A stretch of DNA of 7,470 nucleotides from Ferroglobus sp. (GTDB lineage: Archaea; Halobacteriota; Archaeoglobi; Archaeoglobales; Archaeoglobaceae). Position 1 is the first letter of the stretch, and every line of letters begins with the position of its first letter. This document shows, piece by piece, positions 1 to 6,053 of this stretch. Location of the stretch: assembly GCA_015523665.1 (NCBI GenBank), contig WAJX01000232.1, positions 1 to 7,470 on the forward strand, given 5' to 3'. Under the pieces are notes generated by a model that saw nothing but the letters and a program-made list of their open reading frames with translations, was not told the DNA's origin and searched no databases. The translations under genes were made by a program, and so were the position numbers.

Positions 1-504
1 GCAAAATCGATAAAGAAGAATGAGCTTGTTGAATTGAAGATTGAAGATGAGAGTATGAAGATAAAGTTTGGAAGTGTAAATTACACACTTTCACTCATAG
101 ATCCTTCTGCGATAAGAAAAGAGCCAAAAATACCGAATTTAGAACTTTCGGCACAGCTTAAATTAGATGCAGGAGAATTTAAAAAAGCCATACAAGCAGC
201 GGATAAGATAAGTGACCATGTAATCTTTAGAAGTGATGAGACAGGATTTTATATAGAAGCTGAGGGAGATATAGACAAGATAACATTTCATATGAGTGAA
301 GCAGAATTGATAGAATTTAACAAAGCAACTGCGAGGAGTATGTTTAGTGTAGAGTATTTAAAAGAGTTCATAAAAATCGCAAGTTCTGGAGATCAAATGA
401 CAATACATCTGGGGAATAATTATCCTGTTAGGCTAATCTTTGATGTTGCAGACGGAAGAGCAAGAGTCGAGTATATACTTGCTCCAAGAATTGAAGCAGA
501 ATAA
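1..504 (+). CDS. pcn: DNA polymerase sliding clamp (PCNA), 3' part
   Basis: The frame is open from the first base, so the 5' end lies outside the window; 167 C-terminal residues are visible out of roughly 245 usual for the family. PCNA is a ring-shaped homotrimer that encircles DNA and tethers polymerase, ligase, FEN1 and other factors. Visible marks are the stretch around LSLIDPSAIRKEPKIPNLEL, matching the end of domain 1 and the interdomain connecting loop that PIP-box partners contact, then domain 2 with SDHVIF and GFYIEAEGD, MFSVEYLKEF, GNNYPVRL, and the diagnostic C-terminus YILAPRIEAE. Internal TTG or ATG codons near base 34 or 55 are not starts, because the frame and the fold continue upstream. 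The TAA stop shares one base with the priL ATG, so the two genes are probably cotranscribed and translationally coupled. Family assignment is secure. Confidence 0.95.
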   Translation, partial: AKSIKKNELVELKIEDESMKIKFGSVNYTLSLIDPSAIRKEPKIPNLELSAQLKLDAGEFKKAIQAADKISDHVIFRSDETGFYIEAEGDIDKITFHMSEAELIEFNKATARSMFSVEYLKEFIKIASSGDQMTIHLGNNYPVRLIFDVADGRARVEYILAPRIEAE

Positions 505-1670
505 TGAGATTTTCACTCTTGCCTTTATTACCGCTTATCATAAGGTATCCATTTTTAAAACCTGCAAAATATTTAATTGAAGACAATATATCTAATACGT
601 TACAGAAAGAAGCTTTAGAAAGGGCTGAAGAGATTCTGAGATTCTCTTTACATAATGAGAGTATGGATAATAGTTTTGAGTACTACAACTTATTATGCGA
701 TGCTTGTCAAGATAAGAATTGTAGGGAAGTGTGTGAAAAAAAGGCTATAAGATCGGATAGGAATTGGACTTTTTGCGATTTGTGTGGAGAATGTTTTAAG
801 ATTTGTGACTATTTTTCAGAAAATTACAGTTATTTAAAGGCTTTAGCTAAAAGAGAAGTTTTAGCATATATTTTTTCTAGATCAGCTGTCTCCAAAGGGA
901 GTTTAAAAGCATTAAGAAAGTTCTCTACAAGTATGGCCAGATATTATAGAATTATTATGGAAAATGATGAACTAGAAAAACTCCCAGAAATTATGGCTTC
1001 TAACTTCAATATCAAGTATAGAGGTGATGAGGTTCATGTTTCCGATTTTTTAAAGGCTAGTGTTAAAATAAAGGCTAGAGAATGGAAACTTTATAATAGA
1101 GAATTAAATAACGGATTTGTGAGAGTTAATAGGAAAGAGTTCTTCAGAATTATTGAGGAATTTTTGAAAGAAAAACTTGTTGAAAGATTAGAATTTGATT
1201 TTAAGGGGATAAATAGGCTTATGAATATTGTTTATGAATATGACTCCAAAAGAAGAGATTTTGAAACTCCGAGTATTAGAAATATAAATTGTTTTCCTCC
1301 CTGCTTTAAAAAGATAATCTCCGACATTAGAGATGGTCTTAACGTTCCTCATACTGCAAGGTTTGCTCTCGCCAGTTTTCTCTTAAAGTTAAATTATGAT
1401 ATTGATGAGATAATGAGAATATTCTCTAATTCTCCAGATTTTGATGAGGAAAAGGCTAGGTATCAAATAGAACATATCGCTGGGAAGAGGGGAAGCGGGA
1501 AAGAATATGAAGTCCCATCATGTGATACAATGAGGACGTATCAAAACTGTTACTCTAATTGTGGGGTAAAACATCCATTTGAATTTTATAGAAGGTGTTT
1601 GAATGAGAATAGTAAAAGAAATTCAAAGGGGAAAGGAAAAAGAAGTAAGATTAATCCCAGAGAGCGTTGA
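504..1670 (+). CDS. priL: DNA primase large subunit PriL with an extra ferredoxin-like cysteine segment
   Basis: This is the regulatory subunit of the archaeo-eukaryotic primase; with PriS it makes primers for replication. The 388-residue product has the N-terminal family signature YPFLKPAKYLI (15-25). The C-terminal Fe-S domain shows CFPPCFKKII (263-272), HTARFALASFLL (283-294), SPDFDEEKARYQIEHIAG (310-327) and SCDTMRTYQNC (339-349) followed by C353 and HPFEFY (357-362). C267, C340, C349 and C353 are the likely 4Fe-4S ligands. The odd part is residues 65-101, with eight cysteines spaced CxxCx4Cx3C and CxxCxxCx3C, resembling a DmsB/NrfC-style ferredoxin pair. This lies between the N-terminal helix and EVLAYIFSRSAVS, where I expect no cysteine-rich segment. 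The last 22 residues are strongly basic and are encoded in the overlap with pelA. The ATG at 504 gives a natural N-terminus just ahead of YPFL; no strong ribosome binding site is seen, consistent with coupling to PCNA. Confidence 0.92.
   Translation: MRFSLLPLLPLIIRYPFLKPAKYLIEDNISNTLQKEALERAEEILRFSLHNESMDNSFEYYNLLCDACQDKNCREVCEKKAIRSDRNWTFCDLCGECFKICDYFSENYSYLKALAKREVLAYIFSRSAVSKGSLKALRKFSTSMARYYRIIMENDELEKLPEIMASNFNIKYRGDEVHVSDFLKASVKIKAREWKLYNRELNNGFVRVNRKEFFRIIEEFLKEKLVERLEFDFKGINRLMNIVYEYDSKRRDFETPSIRNINCFPPCFKKIISDIRDGLNVPHTARFALASFLLKLNYDIDEIMRIFSNSPDFDEEKARYQIEHIAGKRGSGKEYEVPSCDTMRTYQNCYSNCGVKHPFEFYRRCLNENSKRNSKGKGKRSKINPRER
1593..1597 (+). promoter_or_regulatory. Ribosome binding site of pelA inside priL
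   Basis: AGGTG matches the complement of the archaeal 16S rRNA 3' end and lies five bases before the ATG at 1603. It decides the pelA start within the priL coding region and supports the 68-base overlap as real. Confidence 0.75.
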
Positions 1671-2631
1671 AGATCTTTGGCATCTTAAGCATATTATACA
1701 GCCAGGAGATGTGGTTTTCTCTCTAACTAAGAGAATAGTTGAGAATCCAGATAAGCTTAGAAGTGATAAGGAGAGGATAACTGTAAGAATTGGAATTGAA
1801 GTTAAAAAAGTTGAGTTCCAGAAATTTACAAATAGACTGAGAATAACTGGAAAGATAATAGAAGGAATTGAAGAATCAGGACATCATACAATAACGATCT
1901 CTCCTGGGAAGGAGATAACACTTATAAAAGAATGGAATGATCGGCATTTAAGAAGGTTAGAGGAAGCGGTGAAAAGTTCAAAAAGTCCCGAGGTTGTAAT
2001 ACTTACAATAGAGGAGGGATATGCTGTTTTTGGTGTTGTTAGACAATGGGGTGTTGAAGAGTTAGTAAATGTAATCAGAAGTTATGGTAAAGATATGGAT
2101 AATTATAGAAGAGAATTTTTTGGTGAAGTTGCTTCAGCTCTTAAAGATATCGATTTTCAATATCTAATCTTAGCTGGTCCAGGATTTACAAAGCAAGATT
2201 TTTTAACGTATTTAAAGGAAAAATATCCAGAATTTTCCTCAAAAGTCGTTATCTGTGATACATCTTCAATTGGCATAAGGGGGTTTGTAGAGGTTTTGAA
2301 AAGAGGGGTGATGGATAAGGTTATTGGAGAGCTTAGAATCGCTAGAGAGGCGAAAATTATGGATAAATTCATGGAAGAGATCGCAAAAGATGGAAAAGCA
2401 GTTTATGGATTGGAAGAGGTTAGAAAAGCGTATGAATATGGAGCTATAGAGATTTTATTGGTCTCTGATAAATTTCTATCTGATGAAAGGGAGAAATGGG
2501 ATATCGATAATTTTCTTTCAAATGTTGAAAAGACAGGAAGTAGAGTAATTATAATGAGTTCTGAATTCGAGCCAGGAAGTAGATTAGATGCTTTAGGCGG
2601 GATAGGAGCGATTTTGAGATTTAAGATATAA
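1603..2631 (+). CDS. pelA: Pelota / Dom34 mRNA surveillance and ribosome-rescue protein
   Basis: Pelota is an eRF1 paralogue that enters the A site of stalled ribosomes, usually with aEF1A and ABCE1, and promotes subunit dissociation in the cytoplasm. The 342-residue product has a normal family length. It shows the N-terminal Sm-like domain with RLIPES (16-21), DLWHL (24-28) and PGDVV (34-38). The central eRF1_2-type domain includes LAGPGFTKQDF (190-200) and RGFVEVLKRG (226-235). The C-terminal eRF1_3-type domain includes AVYGLEEVRKAYEYGAIE (266-283) and EPGSRLDALGGIGAILRF (323-340). There is no GGQ peptide-release motif, as expected for pelota rather than eRF1. The start at 1603 gives the family-typical N-terminus MRIVKEI and has a good ribosome binding site, although it lies 68 bases inside priL. 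It is the last gene of the rightward cluster. Confidence 0.94.
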   Translation: MRIVKEIQRGKEKEVRLIPESVEDLWHLKHIIQPGDVVFSLTKRIVENPDKLRSDKERITVRIGIEVKKVEFQKFTNRLRITGKIIEGIEESGHHTITISPGKEITLIKEWNDRHLRRLEEAVKSSKSPEVVILTIEEGYAVFGVVRQWGVEELVNVIRSYGKDMDNYRREFFGEVASALKDIDFQYLILAGPGFTKQDFLTYLKEKYPEFSSKVVICDTSSIGIRGFVEVLKRGVMDKVIGELRIAREAKIMDKFMEEIAKDGKAVYGLEEVRKAYEYGAIEILLVSDKFLSDEREKWDIDNFLSNVEKTGSRVIIMSSEFEPGSRLDALGGIGAILRFKI

Positions 2632-2692
2632 ATTATGAAACATAATTATATTTTTATTGTCATTATTATTATTTTTTTATTTTTATTTATTT
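2631..2692 (+). terminator. Hairpin plus T-rich tract after pelA
   Basis: AATTATG (2631-2637) and CATAATT (2641-2647) form a perfect 7-bp inverted repeat with a 3-base loop, beginning on the last base of the pelA stop codon. It is followed by a T-rich stretch to about 2692, including TTTTT at 2651-2655 and a run of seven T at 2672-2678. T-rich tracts are typical archaeal termination signals. It lies between convergent genes, so it most clearly terminates the rightward transcript. The stem is all weak pairs except one G-C, so the T tract is probably the main signal. Confidence 0.6.
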
Positions 2693-2697
2693 AAAAT

Positions 2698-3894
2698 CTA
2701 TTGTCCTTCATCATTATTCATTGCCACTTTTTCAGCGACAAGTATTCCGAGATTCCTGAGATCTTCTTTTACTTTTTCATAGCTAAATTTAAATCTAACA
2801 CTCTTAACCACATCGAATTTGAGTTGATTAAATACATTAACTATCTTTTCTACAGCTTCTCCACTCCAACCATAGCTACCGAAAGCTCCAGCTATCTTAT
2901 TAAATGGTTTTAAACCTTTCATATATGTCAAAAATGCAGCAACACTTGGGAATATCTCCCTGTTAAGTGTTGGACTTCCAACAATTAATCCCTTAGAAAG
3001 CATAACTTCTGTCATGACCTCAGTAAGATCACTAACTCTAAGCTTATAAATCGAAAATGGAACTCCGATCTCTTCTATTCCTTTTGTTATTTCATGAATC
3101 GCTCTCTCTGTATGGTTCCACATGGAGTCGTAAGCTATAACTATTCTATTCTCCCATTCTCCATTGCTCCACTTACTATAATGACTTAAAATTTCGTTAA
3201 CTCTCTTTCTCCATATTATCCCATGAGAGGGACAGATGGCATCAAATTCTAATCCCATATCCTTTATTTCTTTCAAAACTTTTCTAACTCTATCACTATA
3301 AAGAAGGATTATGTTAGCATAGTATTTTGCAGTTTCAAAGAAAATTCTACCTATCTCCTCGTCGTTAAATTCGTCATCATATCTTCTCTCACTCGCATAG
3401 TGCATGCCAAAAGCATCGTTTGAGATTAGAAGTTTATCTTCAACTACATAAGTCATCATACTGTCTGGCCAGTGTATTAGTGGCGTTTCTATGAACATTA
3501 AAGTCTTATTTCCAAGATTGAGCTTATCCCCAGTTTTTACAATTATAGTATCATGATCGATGTTATATGCATCCTTCAAACCGTTCTTACCCCTTATGTT
3601 TGTTACAATCTTTACTTTTGGATATCTCTCAACTATTACATCAACGCACCCAGCATGATCCATTTCTATGTGATTCACAATTAAGTAGTCTAAATCTTTC
3701 ACATTCAACTCATCTAATTTTTCTAACAATTCATCTTCAAACCCATGTTTTACAGTATCTATTAATGCCACCTTCTCTCCTTTAACCAGATAACTGTTGT
3801 AAGTTGTTCCAAATCTCGTTTCATAACCGTGAAAATCTCTAATATTCCAATCTATAGCTCCAACCCAAAATACATTTGGTTTTATCTCTTCCAT
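2698..3894 (-). CDS. fprA: Flavodiiron protein, F420H2 oxidase type (type A flavoprotein)
   Basis: This family reduces O2 to water at a diiron centre next to FMN; in methanogens the electron donor is F420H2, and the enzyme protects anaerobes from oxygen in the cytoplasm. The 398-residue product has the two-domain layout of a standalone family member. The N-terminal metallo-beta-lactamase-like domain carries all expected iron ligands: H75, E77 and D79 in NHIEMDHAG, then H141, D160 in SNDAFG, and H224 in PSHGIIW. The flavodoxin-like domain has FMN-loop motifs AYDSMWNHT (254-262), GSPTLN (306-311) and GSYGWSGEA (339-347). No C-terminal rubredoxin domain is fused. The ATG at 3894 has a strong AGAGGTGAT site three bases upstream. 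It follows the rubredoxin gene by 53 bases on the same strand. Oxidase rather than NO reductase is inferred from the archaeal context; both activities are known in the family. Confidence 0.93.
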   Translation of the reverse strand: MEEIKPNVFWVGAIDWNIRDFHGYETRFGTTYNSYLVKGEKVALIDTVKHGFEDELLEKLDELNVKDLDYLIVNHIEMDHAGCVDVIVERYPKVKIVTNIRGKNGLKDAYNIDHDTIIVKTGDKLNLGNKTLMFIETPLIHWPDSMMTYVVEDKLLISNDAFGMHYASERRYDDEFNDEEIGRIFFETAKYYANIILLYSDRVRKVLKEIKDMGLEFDAICPSHGIIWRKRVNEILSHYSKWSNGEWENRIVIAYDSMWNHTERAIHEITKGIEEIGVPFSIYKLRVSDLTEVMTEVMLSKGLIVGSPTLNREIFPSVAAFLTYMKGLKPFNKIAGAFGSYGWSGEAVEKIVNVFNQLKFDVVKSVRFKFSYEKVKEDLRNLGILVAEKVAMNNDEGQ

Positions 3895-3897
3895 TTT

Positions 3898-3906
3898 ATC
3901 ACCTCT
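3898..3906 (-). promoter_or_regulatory. Ribosome binding site of fprA
   Basis: Read on the minus strand this is AGAGGTGAT, three bases before the ATG. The same nine bases precede the rubredoxin start, so both genes appear to be efficiently translated. Confidence 0.8.
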
Positions 3907-3947
3907 AAAAAAAAGAAAAGTAAAAGGGTTATTAAAGGGTTGTTGGA
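3907..3947 (-). other. Pyrimidine-rich rubredoxin-fprA spacer with a short direct repeat
   Basis: On the minus strand, two copies of AACCCTTT (3941-3934 and 3930-3923) are spaced 11 bases apart, about one helical turn. They are followed by a pyrimidine-rich run ending in eight T just before the fprA ribosome binding site. The T run could partly terminate the rubredoxin transcript, so that rubredoxin mRNA exceeds fprA mRNA. The repeats could instead be an operator or chance. No function can be assigned from sequence alone. Confidence 0.3.
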
Positions 3948-4109
3948 TTATTCAAGTTTTTCGAAATCCTCTTTACCTGCTCCACAGATGGGACAGACCC
4001 AATCATCTGGCAAATCTTCCCACTTTGTTCCAGCCGGTATGTCGTTATCTGGATCTCCTTCCGCTTCATCATAAACATATCCACATATCTTACACTGATA
4101 CCTCACCAT
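3948..4109 (-). CDS. rub: Rubredoxin
   Basis: This small electron carrier has one iron bound by four cysteines. The 53-residue product is of normal rubredoxin length. It reads [20 protein letters not shown] at the start and carries CKICGYVYD (6-14) and [14 protein letters not shown] (39-52); the ligands are C6, C9, C39 and C42. It also has the conserved [16 protein letters not shown] region with W30 and W37. It lies 53 bases upstream of fprA on the same strand, which suggests a role in oxygen or peroxide reduction. Archaeal F420H2 oxidases can take electrons directly from F420H2, so a partner other than fprA, such as a rubrerythrin encoded elsewhere, is possible. The ATG at 4109 directly abuts its ribosome binding site. 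The next codon, GTG at 4106, would have more usual spacing and give a product one residue shorter. Confidence 0.95.
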   Translation of the reverse strand: MVRYQCKICGYVYDEAEGDPDNDIPAGTKWEDLPDDWVCPICGAGKEDFEKLE

Positions 4110-4118
4110 ATCACCTCT
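4110..4118 (-). promoter_or_regulatory. Ribosome binding site of rubredoxin
   Basis: Minus-strand AGAGGTGAT lies immediately before the ATG at 4109. The tight spacing leaves open translation from the adjacent GTG codon at 4106. Confidence 0.75.
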
Positions 4119-4155
4119 AAATTTTCTTACACTACTATCTTTTTTAGTTTATGAG

Positions 4156-4162
4156 ATTATAG
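4156..4162 (-). promoter_or_regulatory. Candidate rubredoxin promoter (TATA-like)
   Basis: Minus-strand CTATAAT is preceded by GGAATT, which could act as a BRE-like element. It would put a transcription start about 26 bases downstream, near 4133, giving a leader of roughly 24 bases. A second stronger-looking element, TTTATATAA on the minus strand near 4298-4306, would give a leader of more than 150 bases. The choice between them cannot be made from sequence alone. Confidence 0.35.
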
Positions 4163-4378
4163 AATTCCGTTCTTATGAATTTGTTGTGGATTTTTAATAT
4201 TACCGATAATTCAACACTGATTCTCAATCGTTAATTGTGGAGATAGTTAGAAAATTAAGAATTATAACTAAAGAATTAATATTAATAAATTTATTTTATT
4301 ATATAAATAAAAAATTTAATATAAATTTTTTTATTATGTTATTTGTTATTATCTATTATACATCATATTAATAAAAAT
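4163..4378 (-). other. AT-rich spacer between dph6 and rubredoxin, with likely dph6 terminator
   Basis: No coding frame, tRNA or C/D-box RNA pattern is visible. On the minus strand just past the dph6 stop there are T-rich runs (about 4372-4380 and 4318-4328), suitable as an archaeal terminator. Two overlapping perfect 12-base palindromes are present, ATTAATATTAAT (4275-4286) and AATAAATTTATT (4284-4295). Bases 4200-4242 are a less AT-extreme patch that could carry regulatory sites. In sequence this AT-rich, short palindromes are expected by chance. Confidence 0.4.
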
Positions 4379-5044
4379 TTATTTAGGTTTTACACTTATC
4401 TCTTTAACTATATATTCTGAACTTAAAACGTCTCTTTTTATCTCTGCATCTTTTATAACAATTTTTCTCTTGTAGAGTGGGGCATCTAACACTAATGTTT
4501 CGTATTCTCCCCCTTCTCCAGCTAAATGAATGCCAAATCTCTCTTTAAGTTTTTTGAGATCTTGAATGAATTTCTCATCTATCCTCCTCCCAAGCCATTT
4601 TTCGTCTAACCCATATGCTGAAACTCTAACTATTATAGCCTCAAATTTCTCTGAAACTTCTCTAAGTATATTCTCTGGATTTTCTTTCCATAAAGGGGCT
4701 AACATTTTAATATCGAGGGATTTACAAATCTTTTCAAATCTCTTTTTCTGATATTCACTTTCAATTCCTCCGATAACTATTCCGTCTATATCTAAAACTT
4801 TCAAAGAATTGATCACATCTTCAACTTCCTTTTCTTTTTCTCCACTTGTAAAAATTTTAAAAAGTGGGATCTTTATACATTCTGCGATAACATCTACAAT
4901 TGAGTTATTTACTGTATGAAACATAAATGAGTCTCTGTTCTCTGCTATTACCGAAATTATGCAAACTACTTCATGTTCTATGGAAGCTTTATGTAATGCT
5001 AACATAGAATCTTTTCCTCCTGAGATAAAAGCTCCAATCTTCAT
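4379..5044 (-). CDS. dph6: Diphthine--ammonia ligase (Dph6/DUF71 family, PP-loop ATPase)
   Basis: Family members activate diphthine on elongation factor 2 with ATP and amidate it with ammonia, the last step of diphthamide synthesis. The 221-residue product matches the single-domain archaeal form. It begins with the PP-loop ATP-binding motif SGGKDS (8-13) and has FHTVN (42-46), IDGIVIGGIESEYQKKRFE (86-104), LAPLW (115-119) and the family signature GEGGEYETLVLDAPLY (176-191). There is no C-terminal YjgF-like extension of the eukaryotic enzyme. Its ATG overlaps the stop of the upstream dehydrogenase-family gene as ATGA, indicating translational coupling. Only a weak purine-rich ribosome binding site (GGGAATGAT) precedes it. 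It is the last gene of the leftward cluster and is followed by T-rich DNA. The family is clear; the exact substrate is inferred from family knowledge. Confidence 0.88.
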   Translation of the reverse strand: MKIGAFISGGKDSMLALHKASIEHEVVCIISVIAENRDSFMFHTVNNSIVDVIAECIKIPLFKIFTSGEKEKEVEDVINSLKVLDIDGIVIGGIESEYQKKRFEKICKSLDIKMLAPLWKENPENILREVSEKFEAIIVRVSAYGLDEKWLGRRIDEKFIQDLKKLKERFGIHLAGEGGEYETLVLDAPLYKRKIVIKDAEIKRDVLSSEYIVKEISVKPK

Positions 5045-6015
5045 ATCATTCCCACTTCAAAGAATTTAATCTTCATTCCAACTCCCATCTTAACAGCTTT
5101 TTCAAACACAACTGATGCTGTGGCTATATCCTGAATTGCCAAACCGGTAGAATCGAAAACTGTTATCTCATCTCCTTCCCTCCCTTTTTTTACTCCAGCA
5201 ACTATTTCGCCAAGAGTTGCATAGATGTCTTCTCTCTTTATCACACCTTTGGAGATAGCCACATTGATCTCACCTCCATGAATGGCTTGTTCGTAATCAT
5301 CAACAACTATCTTCGCTCTTAACAGTATCTTATCATCAAGTTCTTGTTTCCCTGGGGCATCAGCACCAATAGCATTTATATGCATACCCTCGTTGATCCA
5401 GCTATTTTTTACAACAGGTGCTCTTGAAGGCGTCGAAGTTGTGAGAACATCACATTTACAGACGTTCTTTGCATCGGTAATCTCTATATCAATTCCCATC
5501 TTTTCACAGAATTTTGAGAAATCATTAAGGCTTTTCTTGTTTATATCATAAGCCTTAACTCTCTCAACTTTAAACACTTCTTTTAAAGCCATTATCTGCG
5601 TTTTTGCCTGTGTCCCTGCTCCGATGAATCCAAAAATTCTAGAATCTTTTTTTGCCAAATACATTGCTGCTATTCCTCCTGCAGCACCAGTCCTCATATT
5701 TGTGATGTGAGTTGCATCCATAATCGCAAGTGGAAAACCGGTTTCTGGATCGTTGTATATCAATAAAGCCATTACAGTAGGCAAACCAACCTCTCTGTTG
5801 GAGGGATGTGAGTTTACCCATTTTATTCCAGCTTTACCATTTAAGCAAGCTGGCATGGCTCTAAGATCTCCTTTTTCAAATGTGAGATATATCTTAGCAG
5901 GCATTTGAGTTTTTCCAAGTCCGTGTAACTTAAAAGCGTTTTCAACCACTTCCATAACATCTTTCATGTCTAATATCTTTTCTATTTCGTTTTGCGTTAG
6001 AATCAACGTTTCCAT
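5041..6015 (-). CDS. Ornithine cyclodeaminase / mu-crystallin family; probable archaeal alanine dehydrogenase
   Basis: The 324-residue product has the normal family length. Visible features are GIKWVNSHPSNR (63-74) with the likely catalytic K65, THITNMRTGAAGGIAA (102-117) with substrate-binding R108, the dinucleotide-binding loop GFIGAGTQAKTQ (129-140), and FDSTGLAIQD (287-296) with D288. D156 in KAYDIN, at the end of the second Rossmann strand, points to NAD(H) rather than NADP(H). Members either deaminate ornithine to proline, releasing ammonia, or interconvert alanine with pyruvate and ammonia. Archaeal homologues include a characterised alanine dehydrogenase, which is favoured here but not proved; a Delta1-pyrroline or imine reductase is another possibility. 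The ATG at 6015 gives the typical N-terminus; no AGGTG-type ribosome binding site lies before it. It overlaps dph6 by four bases. Confidence 0.85.
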   Translation of the reverse strand: METLILTQNEIEKILDMKDVMEVVENAFKLHGLGKTQMPAKIYLTFEKGDLRAMPACLNGKAGIKWVNSHPSNREVGLPTVMALLIYNDPETGFPLAIMDATHITNMRTGAAGGIAAMYLAKKDSRIFGFIGAGTQAKTQIMALKEVFKVERVKAYDINKKSLNDFSKFCEKMGIDIEITDAKNVCKCDVLTTSTPSRAPVVKNSWINEGMHINAIGADAPGKQELDDKILLRAKIVVDDYEQAIHGGEINVAISKGVIKREDIYATLGEIVAGVKKGREGDEITVFDSTGLAIQDIATASVVFEKAVKMGVGMKIKFFEVGMI

Positions 6016-6036
6016 AGAATTAACGAGCTATGATGG

Positions 6037-6048
6037 AATTTAAGTTTT
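6037..6048 (-). promoter_or_regulatory. Candidate promoter for a leaderless dehydrogenase-family transcript
   Basis: In the 38-base gap after pcm the minus strand reads AAAACTTAAATT. Its TATA-like centre (about 6041) lies about 26 bases before the ATG at 6015, the usual distance from an archaeal TATA box to a transcription start. Together with the missing ribosome binding site this suggests transcription starting at or next to the ATG. The match to a TATA consensus is only moderate, and read-through from pcm is equally possible. Confidence 0.3.
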
Positions 6049-6053
6049 ACAAT

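Noticed and set aside
34..60. TTG or ATG as a start for a short PCNA-like protein
   Set aside because: The frame is open to base 1 and the preceding residues continue the clamp fold, so the gene is cut by the window edge rather than short.
2157..2372. Minus-strand open frame of 71 codons inside pelA
   Set aside because: It lies fully antisense to the well-conserved pelota coding region and has no ribosome binding site or recognisable motif.
2701..2913. Plus-strand open frame opposite the fprA 3' end
   Set aside because: Its Phe/Ile/Tyr-rich translation is what antisense reading of an AT-rich gene gives; no family resemblance.
3829..4074. Plus-strand open frame spanning the rubredoxin-fprA junction
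   Set aside because: It is antisense to the certain rubredoxin gene and the fprA start, and its composition is not protein-like.
2698..4109. FprA needing rubredoxin as its obligate electron donor
   Set aside because: Adjacency alone does not show this. Archaeal F420H2 oxidases can use F420H2 directly, so the pairing is recorded only as context.
4110..4378. Small RNA, tRNA or CRISPR-like array in the spacer
   Set aside because: No cloverleaf, no box C/D pair and no regularly spaced repeats. A single TGATG-like word near 4358-4363 on the minus strand has no matching D box.
5639..5821. Minus-strand frame within the dehydrogenase-family gene
   Set aside because: It is a frame-shifted reading of a well-conserved Rossmann-fold region (GAGTQA, MRTGAAGG); there is no sign that the main gene is frameshifted.
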